The notes beneath the pieces were generated by a model. That model saw only the letters and a program-made list of their open reading frames with translations. It made no database searches and was not told the origin of the DNA. A stretch of DNA of 64,000 bases from Betaproteobacteria bacterium (GTDB lineage Bacteria > Pseudomonadota > Gammaproteobacteria > Burkholderiales > Eutrophovitaceae), in NCBI GenBank assembly GCA_020354125.1, contig CP070643.1, positions 1,927,292 to 1,991,291 on the forward strand, read 5' to 3'. The position numbers and the translations under genes are program-made. Shown in pieces: positions 18,082 through 27,244 of the stretch; within the stretch, counting starts at the first letter, position 1, and every line of letters begins with the position of its first letter.

Positions 18082-19335
18082 TCACCTTTCGAATATCTCC
18101 AGGGGGCAGATAGTCGAAACCGCATAGTTGGGCAAATCGACCAGGTTACCAATACGAATATTGCACGCGACACTGGTAATCACGTAAGCCTGCTGTCTTG
18201 TGTAGCCCTTGGTATTGACCAGCCAGTCGATCATCTCAATTAACGAGGCGCGCGCCGCCGCGGTGAGATCTTCCGACAGGTTCGACAACGGCGTGAGTTT
18301 GGCGCTGTCCAGATAAGTCGTGTACGGCAGATCGACACCGGCGCCCTTGATTGGATAACCGATGGTCGCATAGAACTTGTCCGGCTCGAGCGCCTTGATC
18401 TGCGAGCCGCCTTCAAAATGCGGTCCGGATTTCATCATCGACGCCATGCCCCTGCGGATCTCGGTACGCACGGTTACTACGGCGCCGATCTCGATCGCGG
18501 TGCCGGCTACCTCACCGTCGCCTTGCGCGTAGTGAACGTCACCGACGAACAAACCGCAGCCATCGACATAACAAGGCAGCAATAGCGTTGTACCGACGAC
18601 CATTTGCTTGATGTCCATGTTGCCACCGTTCTCACGCGGTGGAATCGTTCTCAGACATTCGGACTTATGCGAACCGTTCGGCCCACATACCGCTGCCGGC
18701 TGTGCCCCCGTCGGCTGCGGTGGCAGTGCGATGCCGCCGGCGGCACCGAGCTGGGTCTCACGTGCCAACCAGGCCCGCACTTCTGCTCTGCCGGGAAGCG
18801 TGCCGACCGTGCCCATAAATGCGTTCATCGGAATGCGCACGTCAGGAATCTGGTCCGATACTGCCTCAAGGCGGTTGATCTTCCAGTTGGCGATGAAAGG
18901 CTCGGTATACAGGTCGCGCAGGAAACCGAATCCGGGCACGACGGTGGTGTAGCCATACTCGTCCGGTTCAACGTCAATCAGAGTCACCGCCAGCACGTCA
19001 CCACGCCGCGCGCCTTCGATGTAGACGGGCCCGGTGATGGGATGCACCAGATTCAGGTCGACCGCCAGCACATCCTTCGGCTGAGAATTGACATCGAGAT
19101 CCGAATCGAGCGCGTCGCGCGTCTCGTAGCGGATCAATTGTCCCGGCCTCGCTCTGGCCACCGGCGGAATCGCGTAGTGGTAGCGATTCATGCAATTCGG
19201 GTCGTCCGCGCAGTGATCCCCGCGCTTCTTGACCTCAACAATGGATTGGGTCTTTACGTCGGTGGTGTCAGCCAATGTCGGCATCGCCAGCAACGCAATC
19301 ACCCCGGAACAGAGTAGCGACAACTTCTTGTTCAT
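18082..19335 (-). CDS. Exported acetamidase/formamidase family protein
   Basis: A 417-residue protein of the FmdA/AmdA family, which hydrolyses short-chain amides to ammonia and the acid. The chosen ATG at 19335 has an excellent ribosome site (GGGGAGGAG) and starts a clear signal peptide (MNKKLSLLCSGVIALLAMP, then TLA-D). A longer frame to 19473 has no support. Family features include RYETRDALDSDLD, HPITGPVYIEGARRGDVL and the DVHYAQGDGEVAGTAIE stretch. Typical formamidases are cytoplasmic, so export is unusual. The paired Cys (GDHCADDPNC, LPCYVDGC) suit a periplasmic disulfide-bonded enzyme. The substrate is not certain. Confidence 0.85.
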   Translation of the reverse strand: MNKKLSLLCSGVIALLAMPTLADTTDVKTQSIVEVKKRGDHCADDPNCMNRYHYAIPPVARARPGQLIRYETRDALDSDLDVNSQPKDVLAVDLNLVHPITGPVYIEGARRGDVLAVTLIDVEPDEYGYTTVVPGFGFLRDLYTEPFIANWKINRLEAVSDQIPDVRIPMNAFMGTVGTLPGRAEVRAWLARETQLGAAGGIALPPQPTGAQPAAVCGPNGSHKSECLRTIPPRENGGNMDIKQMVVGTTLLLPCYVDGCGLFVGDVHYAQGDGEVAGTAIEIGAVVTVRTEIRRGMASMMKSGPHFEGGSQIKALEPDKFYATIGYPIKGAGVDLPYTTYLDSAKLTPLSNLSEDLTAAARASLIEMIDWLVNTKGYTRQQAYVITSVACNIRIGNLVDLPNYAVSTICPLEIFER

Positions 19336-19497
19336 GTTTTTCTCCTCCCCGTTAGGTGCCCGTGTCGTGTAACCACGCGAGTGATACGGTCTTGTGTTGT
19401 TACGGGTACCTGGTTGGACAACTGAACCGTGGACCGAGTCGCAGACTATCCTGCGTTGCCTGCCTCCTGTCAATGGCTGCTCGTTTCAATGACGGCA

Positions 19498-20661
19498 TCA
19501 GCCGCCGAGCAAGCGCTGCCCGAGCCAGACCAAGCCGGCAATCAGTACAGCGCCGGAAATAATCAACGAAACCTGCCGTTCGCGCTGCTCCGTAACCTGG
19601 AACCCCAGTGCACCCGCCGCCCTGAATCCAACTTGCCAGATGGTGACCGCCGCCACAACGATCAACAACTGGCCGATCTCAACGCCGACGTTAAACGACA
19701 GCAGAGCCAACCCGATCGCGTCTTCCGGTAATCCGTAGTCGCGTAGAACCGAAGCGAATCCAAAGCCGTGTATCAGGCCAAAAGCGAAGGTAATCCACCA
19801 GCGGTGGCGAATGTCGCGCACAAAAAAGTTCTCCGCCGCCACGTAGACAATGCTCGCCGCTATCAGCGTTTCGACCAGGTTTGCAGGCAGTTCGACAATT
19901 CGCAGCACCGCCAGCGTCAGGGTGATGGAGTGAGCGATAGTGAACGCCGTGACCACCTTGAATAACGGCCAAAAGCGCCTGCCCAGCACGATCACGGCGA
20001 GCAGGAAGGCAATGTGGTCGTAACCGATCGCAATATGCTCGATTCCCGACGCGATATATCGAATCACTGTCTGCCACTTGGATGAAGCCGATTGTGTCAG
20101 CGTCATCTGCGGGGTTTTCACGCCCAGCAAGCCGATGAACTCGCGGTCTCCATCAACACTGACCATGTGCCGGGATACCGGATCGATCTCGTGAAACAGC
20201 GTGACCCGGTAGAACAATGACGCATCATCGGGACACCGCCAATGCCGCGTCAGCACAATATGGTCGTCCTTCGGTGCCACGGCCTCCCAAGTGGCCTCGC
20301 AAGCCGCTCCGTCGGCGCCGAGCACGACGTGCTGCTCGACGTAGGCCTGGATGGTGTTCAACTGCCAGGACAGCTGTTGCGCATCCACCCTGTTGTCGGC
20401 ACCGGTCAGCGTGGCGCCGGTTGCCACGTTCAGGTCAATGGCATTGAGTTCGATCTGCCCGGCGATCTCGCTGCCGGTCATGGTCAAGCGCGAACTCGAC
20501 AGCTTGGTCTGGTGCGCCAGGGCGTTGGTCACGCCGCAGGCGATGACGATCCCGATCGTGACGATCAGCCTACACAGATCGGCAAGCGATCTGGCGCACC
20601 GCCGCGGCAATTGTGGGCCAGACTGCTGGCTCTGCTTGTTCGTTTTTTTTGGTCCAGCCAT
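19498..20661 (-). CDS. HupE/UreJ-family membrane protein with periplasmic N-domain
   Basis: A 387-residue membrane protein. After an N-terminal hydrophobic segment (about residues 30-50) comes a soluble beta-rich region to about 180, then six to seven transmembrane helices. The C-terminal half has the HupE/UreJ signatures GYDHIAFLLAV, TAFTIAHSITL, GLIHGFGFAS and SFNVGVEIGQ; the conserved His and Glu probably handle a metal. Relatives linked to hydrogenase or urease are thought to transport nickel or cobalt, but neither enzyme is encoded nearby, so the cargo is unknown. The ATG at 20661 is preferred over a TTG at 20673; both have weak ribosome sites. Confidence 0.82.
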   Translation of the reverse strand: MAGPKKTNKQSQQSGPQLPRRCARSLADLCRLIVTIGIVIACGVTNALAHQTKLSSSRLTMTGSEIAGQIELNAIDLNVATGATLTGADNRVDAQQLSWQLNTIQAYVEQHVVLGADGAACEATWEAVAPKDDHIVLTRHWRCPDDASLFYRVTLFHEIDPVSRHMVSVDGDREFIGLLGVKTPQMTLTQSASSKWQTVIRYIASGIEHIAIGYDHIAFLLAVIVLGRRFWPLFKVVTAFTIAHSITLTLAVLRIVELPANLVETLIAASIVYVAAENFFVRDIRHRWWITFAFGLIHGFGFASVLRDYGLPEDAIGLALLSFNVGVEIGQLLIVVAAVTIWQVGFRAAGALGFQVTEQRERQVSLIISGAVLIAGLVWLGQRLLGG

Positions 20662-20764
20662 ACCGGTTCGCAATGTTTGTCTTGCTCGAGAGAAGCGCGA
20701 TGATATCGATTTGGGTCACCAACGATCAACCTCACAAGACGGACCGTGGCAATTTTTGAGAAGT

Positions 20765-20800
20765 GAAAATGAAAAAGGGCCGCCCCTCGGGGCGGCCCTT
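20765..20800 (-). terminator. Intrinsic terminator of the minor-pilin operon
   Basis: A 12-base perfect inverted repeat (AAGGGCCGCCCC and its complement, 20775-20800) with a two-base spacer lies 24 bases past the pilY1 stop. On the minus strand the stem runs straight into TTTTTCATTTTC. This is a textbook Rho-independent terminator ending the pilin transcript. Confidence 0.92.
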
Positions 20801-20824
20801 CAGTGCCGGGAGGCGCTCGCGCAA

Positions 20825-23800
20825 TCAGCGCGACTTGATAAACCAGAATGTTCTCGAACGCACGTCAAGTGCTGGCGTCGGCGGCGTCTGCACCGAGGTT
20901 CCAGACACGACGCCCATATAGTTCTTGCCATTCAGATTCACCACGATCGGGACCGGTGAGGGCAAATAACCGCCACCGGGATAGATGGATGCACGCGCCG
21001 TTACTTCGGTGCCGCTCACCGTGGTGTTGACAGCCACCGCATCCTGGTAGTTGATCGAGTATTGGCGTGCAACGCCCAGATTGCTGCCGCAGACACCACC
21101 GCCAGCAGTATCAGAGGGCTGGTTGGTGTTGAAGTAGGTAATGCCGGATACCGTCACCGCGGACGATACGACTTTCTCGCCGGACGCCATGGTGATTTTG
21201 TAGCCATAGGTGTTGGAACCTGTTGCTGCAGTGGCATCAAACACGTCGGAATCGCCGATAGGTGTAGCCAACGCACGGTCCTTGAACAGGTAGAAACGGT
21301 TGGTCACCGTCGCATCGAATGGATGCTCACGGTCACCGCTGCCGATGAGCACGGCATTGTAGTTGCCTCCGGCGTCGTTCGAGAAAACCACATCCGGTGG
21401 GTACTGGAACTTGCGCCGATCGGTGGCGCTATGCGCGCCGACGGCCGCAAGCTTCTGCACTGTCCAGTTGGCCGGATCGTTATCATTGAAGTTCAGCCGC
21501 CATACATTGCCGCCGTTGTCTCCAACATAACCAGTGTCCTGGATGCCGTCGCTGTTGACATCAATGACAGCAACATCCGATGAAATGCTGTAGTCCATCC
21601 CGGAAACCGTCAGATTATGCGTTGCGCCGCTGACCGATGCGCCGGCCTGCCACAAAAGATTGCCATTGAACGCGTCAACAACCATGACACCGCGCCCCAT
21701 TGAGCGTGACGTGGTAACCAAGGTGCCGCCGCTCACGGAACAAGTACCAGGCAGCCAGGTCACCGTTCCACCACTGGTCCAGGTCACGCCACTCGCATCC
21801 GAAGACGTGATCATGCACGGCTGGATATCTTCCACCGTCGCGTCATAACCCATGCCCATAATCAGCACCGGATTAGCATAACCGGGGACATTCGCCACCG
21901 TCGGCGCCGACCAGCTCTGTCCCAGTTCGGCAAAGCCCGCCGAGGTGTTATCGCGCCGCCAGAGAAGTGCCGGGGCTTCCGGATCGCTGACATCCAGCGC
22001 ATACAACAACCGGCCACCACGGCGCATGGCGAGATAAAGATAGACCTTGTCACCGTCGCCGTCGTTCAAGGCGCCGTCGCCATTGACGTCTTCCTGATAG
22101 ATTGTGACGCTACCGTCGACAAAATACGGTTTCTTGTCAGTCGAACTGAGGATGGGTGCGTCATCGCGCAGACGCTTGAGCTTGCCGAAGAACTCGCGCG
22201 GAATGAAACCCCACACTTCGGTCCCGCCGTCAGCGCCGGTTCCACCTTTCACCGCTCGGAACACGCCGTCATTTGAACCGTAGAACGCATAGACGTCGTT
22301 CTCGTCGGTCGGGCCGTTACGCCCGTAATTGATCACTGCCGGCCGCGAATGCAGCACGTCGCCGTGCACTGAGGCGCGGATGTCGTTGGCCTGGGCATTG
22401 GCGTTTTCATCGAACTGGTCTTCACCGCGCACCCAGTCGATTAAATCAGTTCGTTCGCTCGCGTCGGCGACACCGAGATCGGCAACCGTTATGTCCGAAT
22501 TGGACCACTTGAACTCTGTAGATGAAAGGTTGTCAACGCTGGAACAATAACCGCCGGCCGCGGCTGTGCAGGTATAGAGATTTCGGGTCGACTGGCTTGT
22601 GGCGTGATCGATGCGCAGTTGCTGCGCGACACCGCCTTTTTCAACCAGCTCGCCGTCCGGCAAGTCGGAGTCGCCACCAACGCCATTCTCGCTGGCGGGC
22701 CGGTAACCCCAGAAGCTCGATCCCTGAGTCCAGAAACTCTCTGCCGTCGGAGCGACGAATCCGGTCGATGGATTCTCTGCTGGATCACCATTCGCGTCGG
22801 CGAGGAATAAAGCGCTGGTCGCCGTGTCGACTCCCAACTTGTACATCTTCAGGTTGCCAAACCAGCGCGGCGCCTTATTGGTGTCAGGACGGAAAACACC
22901 GATGTAGACCTGATTCAGGTTGGTACCGCGAACATTGACGCTCACCGGCAAGGTCGACGAGGCGAAGACGCTGTTGACCGCCTGGACTTCATCTAGAATC
23001 TGGTTAATCGCAGTGACGATGTTATTGGCATCGCCGCCATCAACGGCAAAGTACTTGCCGTTACCGTTTACCGCCATGGATTTGAACAGGGCCGTCGTTG
23101 CCGGTCCCTGACCTGTCGTCACAGGATCGACTTCGATGGTGTAGGTGGTGACGTGCTGATCACCGGCTACCGAAGCGTTGACATCGGCCGTCGCCATGAA
23201 GCGGGCATACTCATCCGCCCAGTTCCCCTGCTGTCCGCTTGGGCTGATGGCGATGGTGTCCGGCGGGTTGTTGCCGGTCAGTCCTACCAGCAGTCCTTCA
23301 GCCGTGCTGAGCGAGCTGTTATTGTCATTCGGCGCGCCGTTGCTGATAAAGATCAGAATGTTGCGCTGACAACCGTCCGTAATCGGGCTGTCATATTGAG
23401 TTGCCCCCGCTGATGACAAGGCATTGTCCGGCAACGCGTAGATGTTGTTTGAAGCGGTTAACCCGGCAATACTATTGCCCGCGTAGTCGCGTTTCTGCTT
23501 GATGCCCGCGCGCGCCGTTACCCCCGCAAAATAAGTGTAGATTTCGTGCATCGCCAGCGACACTGTCGCGTTGTTGCCTTTGTCGCCGTTTTGGTCAAAG
23601 CTGGTTACGAGATCTGCCATCAACGTTGCGTTCGTGGCGGTCATCTGGCGCACCGCGGCACGCACATAGGCACCGTCAGGTCCGCCATTGCCAGCCCCGG
23701 TCTCCGTGTACATCATCAGTCCGACGTTGTACTGGTCGCTTAGCCCGTTGAACACCGTGGCCAGCGCCGCCATTTCGTTATTGAAGCGCAAATTCCAGTT

Positions 23801-23968
23801 AGCAGTGTTGTCCAGAAAAATGAGCACGTTTGGCCGCTGCACCGTATAGGCTGGATTGGCGAGAAACAGATCGGTGTCGTCGTTGACAGGGTCGAACGCA
23901 TTCGCCGAACCTGAAGCCGCGGCAAACAGTGTCCCTGCAAACGTAACTGCGAACATTGTCTGTTTCAT
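20825..23968 (-). CDS. pilY1: Type IV pilus tip/biogenesis protein PilY1
   Basis: A 1047-residue exported protein starting at the ATG at 23968 (GGAG eight bases upstream; signal MKQTMFAVTFAGTLFAAAS). Residues about 35-330 form a von Willebrand A-like domain opening with VLIFLDNTANWN. The C-terminal half (about 520-900) is the PilY1 beta-propeller, with Asp-rich calcium-binding-like loops (DVNGDGALNDGDGD, and DVNSDGIQDTGYVGD followed by NVWRL). PilY1 sits at the pilus tip with the minor pilins, primes assembly, counters retraction and mediates adhesion. It is the last gene of the operon and precedes the terminator. The MIDAS-like site is DxTxN rather than classic DxSxS. Confidence 0.95.
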   Translation of the reverse strand: MKQTMFAVTFAGTLFAAASGSANAFDPVNDDTDLFLANPAYTVQRPNVLIFLDNTANWNLRFNNEMAALATVFNGLSDQYNVGLMMYTETGAGNGGPDGAYVRAAVRQMTATNATLMADLVTSFDQNGDKGNNATVSLAMHEIYTYFAGVTARAGIKQKRDYAGNSIAGLTASNNIYALPDNALSSAGATQYDSPITDGCQRNILIFISNGAPNDNNSSLSTAEGLLVGLTGNNPPDTIAISPSGQQGNWADEYARFMATADVNASVAGDQHVTTYTIEVDPVTTGQGPATTALFKSMAVNGNGKYFAVDGGDANNIVTAINQILDEVQAVNSVFASSTLPVSVNVRGTNLNQVYIGVFRPDTNKAPRWFGNLKMYKLGVDTATSALFLADANGDPAENPSTGFVAPTAESFWTQGSSFWGYRPASENGVGGDSDLPDGELVEKGGVAQQLRIDHATSQSTRNLYTCTAAAGGYCSSVDNLSSTEFKWSNSDITVADLGVADASERTDLIDWVRGEDQFDENANAQANDIRASVHGDVLHSRPAVINYGRNGPTDENDVYAFYGSNDGVFRAVKGGTGADGGTEVWGFIPREFFGKLKRLRDDAPILSSTDKKPYFVDGSVTIYQEDVNGDGALNDGDGDKVYLYLAMRRGGRLLYALDVSDPEAPALLWRRDNTSAGFAELGQSWSAPTVANVPGYANPVLIMGMGYDATVEDIQPCMITSSDASGVTWTSGGTVTWLPGTCSVSGGTLVTTSRSMGRGVMVVDAFNGNLLWQAGASVSGATHNLTVSGMDYSISSDVAVIDVNSDGIQDTGYVGDNGGNVWRLNFNDNDPANWTVQKLAAVGAHSATDRRKFQYPPDVVFSNDAGGNYNAVLIGSGDREHPFDATVTNRFYLFKDRALATPIGDSDVFDATAATGSNTYGYKITMASGEKVVSSAVTVSGITYFNTNQPSDTAGGGVCGSNLGVARQYSINYQDAVAVNTTVSGTEVTARASIYPGGGYLPSPVPIVVNLNGKNYMGVVSGTSVQTPPTPALDVRSRTFWFIKSR

Positions 23969-23985
23969 TCCAATCACTCCCATTG

Positions 23986-24444
23986 TCAGACGCAGGACCC
24001 GGCAAGCATGCGCACGCGCACCCCCTGTGACACGGTCGCCGTGGCACCGGTAAAGCTGTCAGCTGCTTGCACGTCGACTTCCCAAAGCGTGTCTTCGGGG
24101 GCGATCTGCATCACCGCGCTGAATCCGGCTGCCGGTACCGCGTTGAGACAACGCCGGTCCGAGACGGTCACAGTGATGCCGGCAGGCAGATTACTCAAAG
24201 TGATTGCCTGGGTCGGATCAGAAAACGCATCGATACGGCTGACCACTTCCTCAATGCCAAGTTGCGCAACCGACTCGACGCGCTGCGCCGACTGTACGTT
24301 TCCGACCAGGCTTAGCTGCGTGGTGCTAACCCTAGCCGACGCGACCGCGATCATGGTCATCGCCACCAGCAAGATCAAGCTGACAAACAACACCGATCCT
24401 TGCTGGCTTTTCATGCTTGGGTTGCTGTGTGTAATTGGATTCAT
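23986..24444 (-). CDS. pilX: Type IV minor pilin PilX
   Basis: A 152-residue prepilin-like protein. Its hydrophobic helix follows a short leader (KSQQG-SVLFVSLILLVAMTMIAV), typical of PilX, in which cleavage follows the glycine and the usual +5 glutamate is not conserved. It lies between pilW and pilY1 and is part of the minor-pilin priming complex. A later Met (24414) would give a six-residue leader and may be the true start, since neither has a strong ribosome site. Two Cys (RRCLN and the C-terminal GSCV) could form the disulfide common in minor pilins. Confidence 0.85.
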   Translation of the reverse strand: MNPITHSNPSMKSQQGSVLFVSLILLVAMTMIAVASARVSTTQLSLVGNVQSAQRVESVAQLGIEEVVSRIDAFSDPTQAITLSNLPAGITVTVSDRRCLNAVPAAGFSAVMQIAPEDTLWEVDVQAADSFTGATATVSQGVRVRMLAGSCV

Positions 24445-24459
24445 AACGGAGCCTGATTG

Positions 24460-25596
24460 TCAGATAGGCAATTCGCGCCGACCACTCACGTTGGTCAGCC
24501 GTACTGCAGTGCTGTAGGCGTGTCGCTTGAAGCTACCGCCCGGCGTCAAAGCGCCGAGTCCCAGACCGAGGTCGTAGGTCTTGCTGTCGGTGTAGCCGTT
24601 GTAAGGGCGGTAGCTGCGCGCAAGGACATGTACTTGTGCACCGACGACATTGGTCCATTCGGTAACCGCGCCTGGGTTTGCGGTTGCACAGCCGGTCGTG
24701 ACGCCGGCATTCGCGTTCGATCCCGGATCGGTGTCATCACAATCAGGAGCACCGTTGCCAATCATTCCGGTGATGGGGTCCACCGCCGTCGGCAGATTAT
24801 CGACGCCGTAGTCGAGTTGGAGGTTTTCCACTCCAGCGACCAACGCGACGATGTTCATCTGGGCAACACCACCGGCAGCGATCAGTTCGAGACGCTTCAG
24901 CGTTGGGATCGGGTTGCCGTCGTCGTCCGAAGCGCCAGTGCAACTCGTTCCGCCACCAGCCGGCATGGCGCACGGCGCGATGAAATAGATGTGAACCAGG
25001 TAACGGCGAATCGGTGCTGCCGTCACGCCGTCCCGGTTGAGAACAGTGGCGACGGTGCCGTCGGCCTTTTTGGTGGTGCCAATAGTCCCGGCGCTGTTGC
25101 CAACCTGCAGTTCTGACTCGATGGCATTCGCCTGCAGATAGATGGCACCCTGCTCCGGCGTATCGGTTGCCGCCAACGGTTCGGTATCAGTGCGGCGCAC
25201 CACGAGGATATCGGTTCCGGGCACGAAATCGGCCGCGTCGAGACAGGTTAAGGGACTGGCCCCCGGTGCGTCGTAACCCTGGACCGGAAATGCCATCGCC
25301 TGAGACATGGCGACGAAATCGGCCGTCTCACATGGGTCGGGCAGCGCAGCGCCTGGCGTCGGCAAGACGGTCAGTTGACCGAAATAGCCGGCATGGCGCA
25401 GGTCGTACATGACAAACTCGAGCGCCTGACGCCCGTTCTCAACTTGCTCCGAGGACGCCTGCGATTCGCGCCCGGCATTACTCGAGGCGATATAAGCCGA
25501 ACTCACGCCACTGAGGACGATGAGACCGATGGTCATGCCGACCATCAACTCGGTCAGCGTGAATCCCAATTGACGAGTGGCTGCGCGCTTTGTCAT
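24460..25596 (-). CDS. pilW: Type IV minor pilin PilW
   Basis: A 378-residue protein starting at ATG 25596, five bases after the pilV stop. The prepilin leader MTKRAATRQLG is followed by FTLTELMVGMTIGLIVLSG, with the peptidase site G-F and Glu at +5. The large C-terminal globular region is normal for PilW. An in-frame extension to 25680 would overlap pilV and add a non-prepilin leader, so it is rejected. It works with FimT/PilV/PilX/PilE in the initiating tip complex. Confidence 0.92.
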   Translation of the reverse strand: MTKRAATRQLGFTLTELMVGMTIGLIVLSGVSSAYIASSNAGRESQASSEQVENGRQALEFVMYDLRHAGYFGQLTVLPTPGAALPDPCETADFVAMSQAMAFPVQGYDAPGASPLTCLDAADFVPGTDILVVRRTDTEPLAATDTPEQGAIYLQANAIESELQVGNSAGTIGTTKKADGTVATVLNRDGVTAAPIRRYLVHIYFIAPCAMPAGGGTSCTGASDDDGNPIPTLKRLELIAAGGVAQMNIVALVAGVENLQLDYGVDNLPTAVDPITGMIGNGAPDCDDTDPGSNANAGVTTGCATANPGAVTEWTNVVGAQVHVLARSYRPYNGYTDSKTYDLGLGLGALTPGGSFKRHAYSTAVRLTNVSGRRELPI

Positions 25597-25601
25597 GGCT
25601 G

Positions 25602-26231
25602 TTAGGTCAGATTTGCAATCCGAACGGTCATGCTCACGGCACGACGCTGTGTGTCCGGTCCGTACAGCCCGTTCGCGCAATCAACGACTGGCGCCATGGT
25701 CGGTACCATGCCTTGCCAGACCACCGTGACGGTGTACAAGTCGGTGATGGGGTCATAACTGACACAGCCGCGTGCGCCGATCATTGCGCCCGCGTTCACG
25801 CCGCCGTCGATCTCCGCAGCACCCTTGAGCAACGTGTCCCAGTCGCTCATACCGCGCTCGGCAATCGTGCGGGTCTGAATGGTGCCAGCGACCGCTGTGC
25901 AAGTAGTATTGCCGCGATGATCCGTGCCGTCGGTGCCGAGATACGGCGTCCCACCGGTTCCGGTGCCCGTTATCGCATAACAGGGTGCTGCGTATCGATT
26001 GGCAGTGATACGGTTGACCATGTCATCGAGCAGTAGTAAAGCCTGCGCGCGCTGATAGGCTTCGAAGTGCGACGTCTGTGTTTTGGCCTGCAGGCCGACG
26101 ATGCCCAGTAGCCCGACTAACAAAACCGCCATGGCAGTAAGCGATTCCATCATCGCCACGCCTGCTTGACGTCGGGCACAGGAGTTGGTCATCACGGTCC
26201 CCAGTTCGCGCTTAGGCACAACTACCGTCAT
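25602..26231 (-). CDS. pilV: Type IV minor pilin PilV
   Basis: A 209-residue prepilin. The cleavage region is RRQAG-VAMMESLTAMAVLLVGLLG, with Glu at +5, as in PilV. The ATG at 26231 has GGGAG seven bases upstream and overlaps the fimT stop by 20 bases. A second ATG at 26192 (GGGGA before it) would give a conventional 11-residue leader and cannot be excluded. Several Cys probably form disulfides in the globular head. Confidence 0.9.
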   Translation of the reverse strand: MTVVVPKRELGTVMTNSCARRQAGVAMMESLTAMAVLLVGLLGIVGLQAKTQTSHFEAYQRAQALLLLDDMVNRITANRYAAPCYAITGTGTGGTPYLGTDGTDHRGNTTCTAVAGTIQTRTIAERGMSDWDTLLKGAAEIDGGVNAGAMIGARGCVSYDPITDLYTVTVVWQGMVPTMAPVVDCANGLYGPDTQRRAVSMTVRIANLT

Positions 26232-26682
26232 TTCGCTCTCCCGGATTGAGTGTGGCCCGGCCACCTGGATCGATCAGCACGCAACGCGTGTAGCCTGTGG
26301 TGGCGGAAACGGTAAACAAAATGAAGCCAGGCGTGGAAAGACGCCCGTTCGGCTGATAACTGACGCCGGCAAGCGGGCCGGACAAAACCAGATTTGGCGC
26401 CGGCTCATTCATGGAAAGTCGGGTGCCGCCAGTTTCGACTTCCCAACCGTCCTGCCATCCGGTTCCAAGGGGAGCCACCGACACAGACGTATTGCGCTTG
26501 ACTGCCTCGCTTCTGGCCAGTGACAACGCTGCGACCAGCGAGTAGGCCGCCGAACGCGCTCGATTACCTGCGCTGACTGACTCGTACATCGGTGCCGCGA
26601 GGGATACTAATATCGCCAGCACGCTGATCGAGACAACGAGTTCGACCAGCGAGAATCCACGGGTTGTCCGTATCGCATGCAT
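26212..26682 (-). CDS. fimT: GspH/FimT-type minor pseudopilin
   Basis: A 156-residue pseudopilin. Leader MHAIRTTRG, then FSLVELVVSISVLAILVSLAAP, with Glu at +5, is followed by the GspH/FimT globular fold with the usual SLARSEAVKRN helix end. The ATG at 26682 lies just after the pilE stop with GGAG in the pilE tail; an ATG at 26700 is an alternative. FimT-type pilins prime pilus assembly and, in some species, bind DNA for uptake. Which role applies here is not visible. Confidence 0.9.
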   Translation of the reverse strand: MHAIRTTRGFSLVELVVSISVLAILVSLAAPMYESVSAGNRARSAAYSLVAALSLARSEAVKRNTSVSVAPLGTGWQDGWEVETGGTRLSMNEPAPNLVLSGPLAGVSYQPNGRLSTPGFILFTVSATTGYTRCVLIDPGGRATLNPGERNDGSCA

Positions 26683-26687
26683 ATTTG

Positions 26688-27131
26688 CTATTGCTCCCAT
26701 TTCTGCAGTGGCAATTTCTCACCGGCGCTGGACAGCGTGAGTACGCCATCGGTAGCCTGATTGCCGCCCGGTGTTGCCGTAATGACATAACCCGGCGGTG
26801 GACCTGCGGTAAGGGCGATGGTGATGGCGTAGTGCTGGGCGACTTTCGCAGGGATCGTCAGTCCGAGCCCGGTGTCGCCCACAGCGTCGGTATAAACGCG
26901 CGCATCGAGCAGATACAGTTCCTGCCGATTCATCACCTCGAGCATGAACTGCTGTGCAGCAGACCGGTTGGAGCGCTTCAAATAGTTCTGATAAGAGCCA
27001 TAGGAAGCGGAAGCCAGAATACCGACAATGGCGACGGTGACCACCAGTTCGGCCAGGGTAAAGCCCCGGCCGCGGCGGGCGGCGCCTTTAGCTGCGGTAG
27101 CAGATATATCATCGGTGATGTTCGCGTTCAT
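26688..27131 (-). CDS. pilE: PilE-type minor pilin, first gene of the operon
   Basis: A 147-residue prepilin with a long 23-residue leader ending RRGRG-FTLAELVVTVAIVGILASASYG, with Glu at +5. The globular part has the PilE arrangement (SNRSAAQQFMLEVMNRQELYLLDARVYTD, then the C-terminal loop). It opens the operon, whereas in Pseudomonas the pilE gene closes it. The start codon follows GAGG very closely. A c-di-GMP-I riboswitch lies 116 bases upstream, so its expression probably responds to c-di-GMP. Confidence 0.9.
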   Translation of the reverse strand: MNANITDDISATAAKGAARRGRGFTLAELVVTVAIVGILASASYGSYQNYLKRSNRSAAQQFMLEVMNRQELYLLDARVYTDAVGDTGLGLTIPAKVAQHYAITIALTAGPPPGYVITATPGGNQATDGVLTLSSAGEKLPLQKWEQ

Positions 27132-27221
27132 AACCTCGTCCGTTCGGGCAACTTGGCCCGCCGGGAGGTTCGGGAACGCTTAAGTCCGGTTGGACAGAGG
27201 GTTTTCCGCGTCGATCACGAA

Positions 27222-27236
27222 ACAGGTTTGACCTGT
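27222..27236 (-). promoter_or_regulatory. Hairpin in the riboswitch expression platform
   Basis: An exact inverted repeat, ACAGGT and its complement around a three-base loop, lies directly downstream of the aptamer and 90 bases before the pilE start. On the minus strand it is followed by TTTCGT, a short and imperfect T stretch. It could be a terminator or anti-terminator stem switched by ligand binding. A second small stem (CGGGC/GCCCG, about 27146-27161) lies near the pilE ribosome site and might instead affect translation. Confidence 0.4.
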
Positions 27237-27244
27237 ATCGGTTA

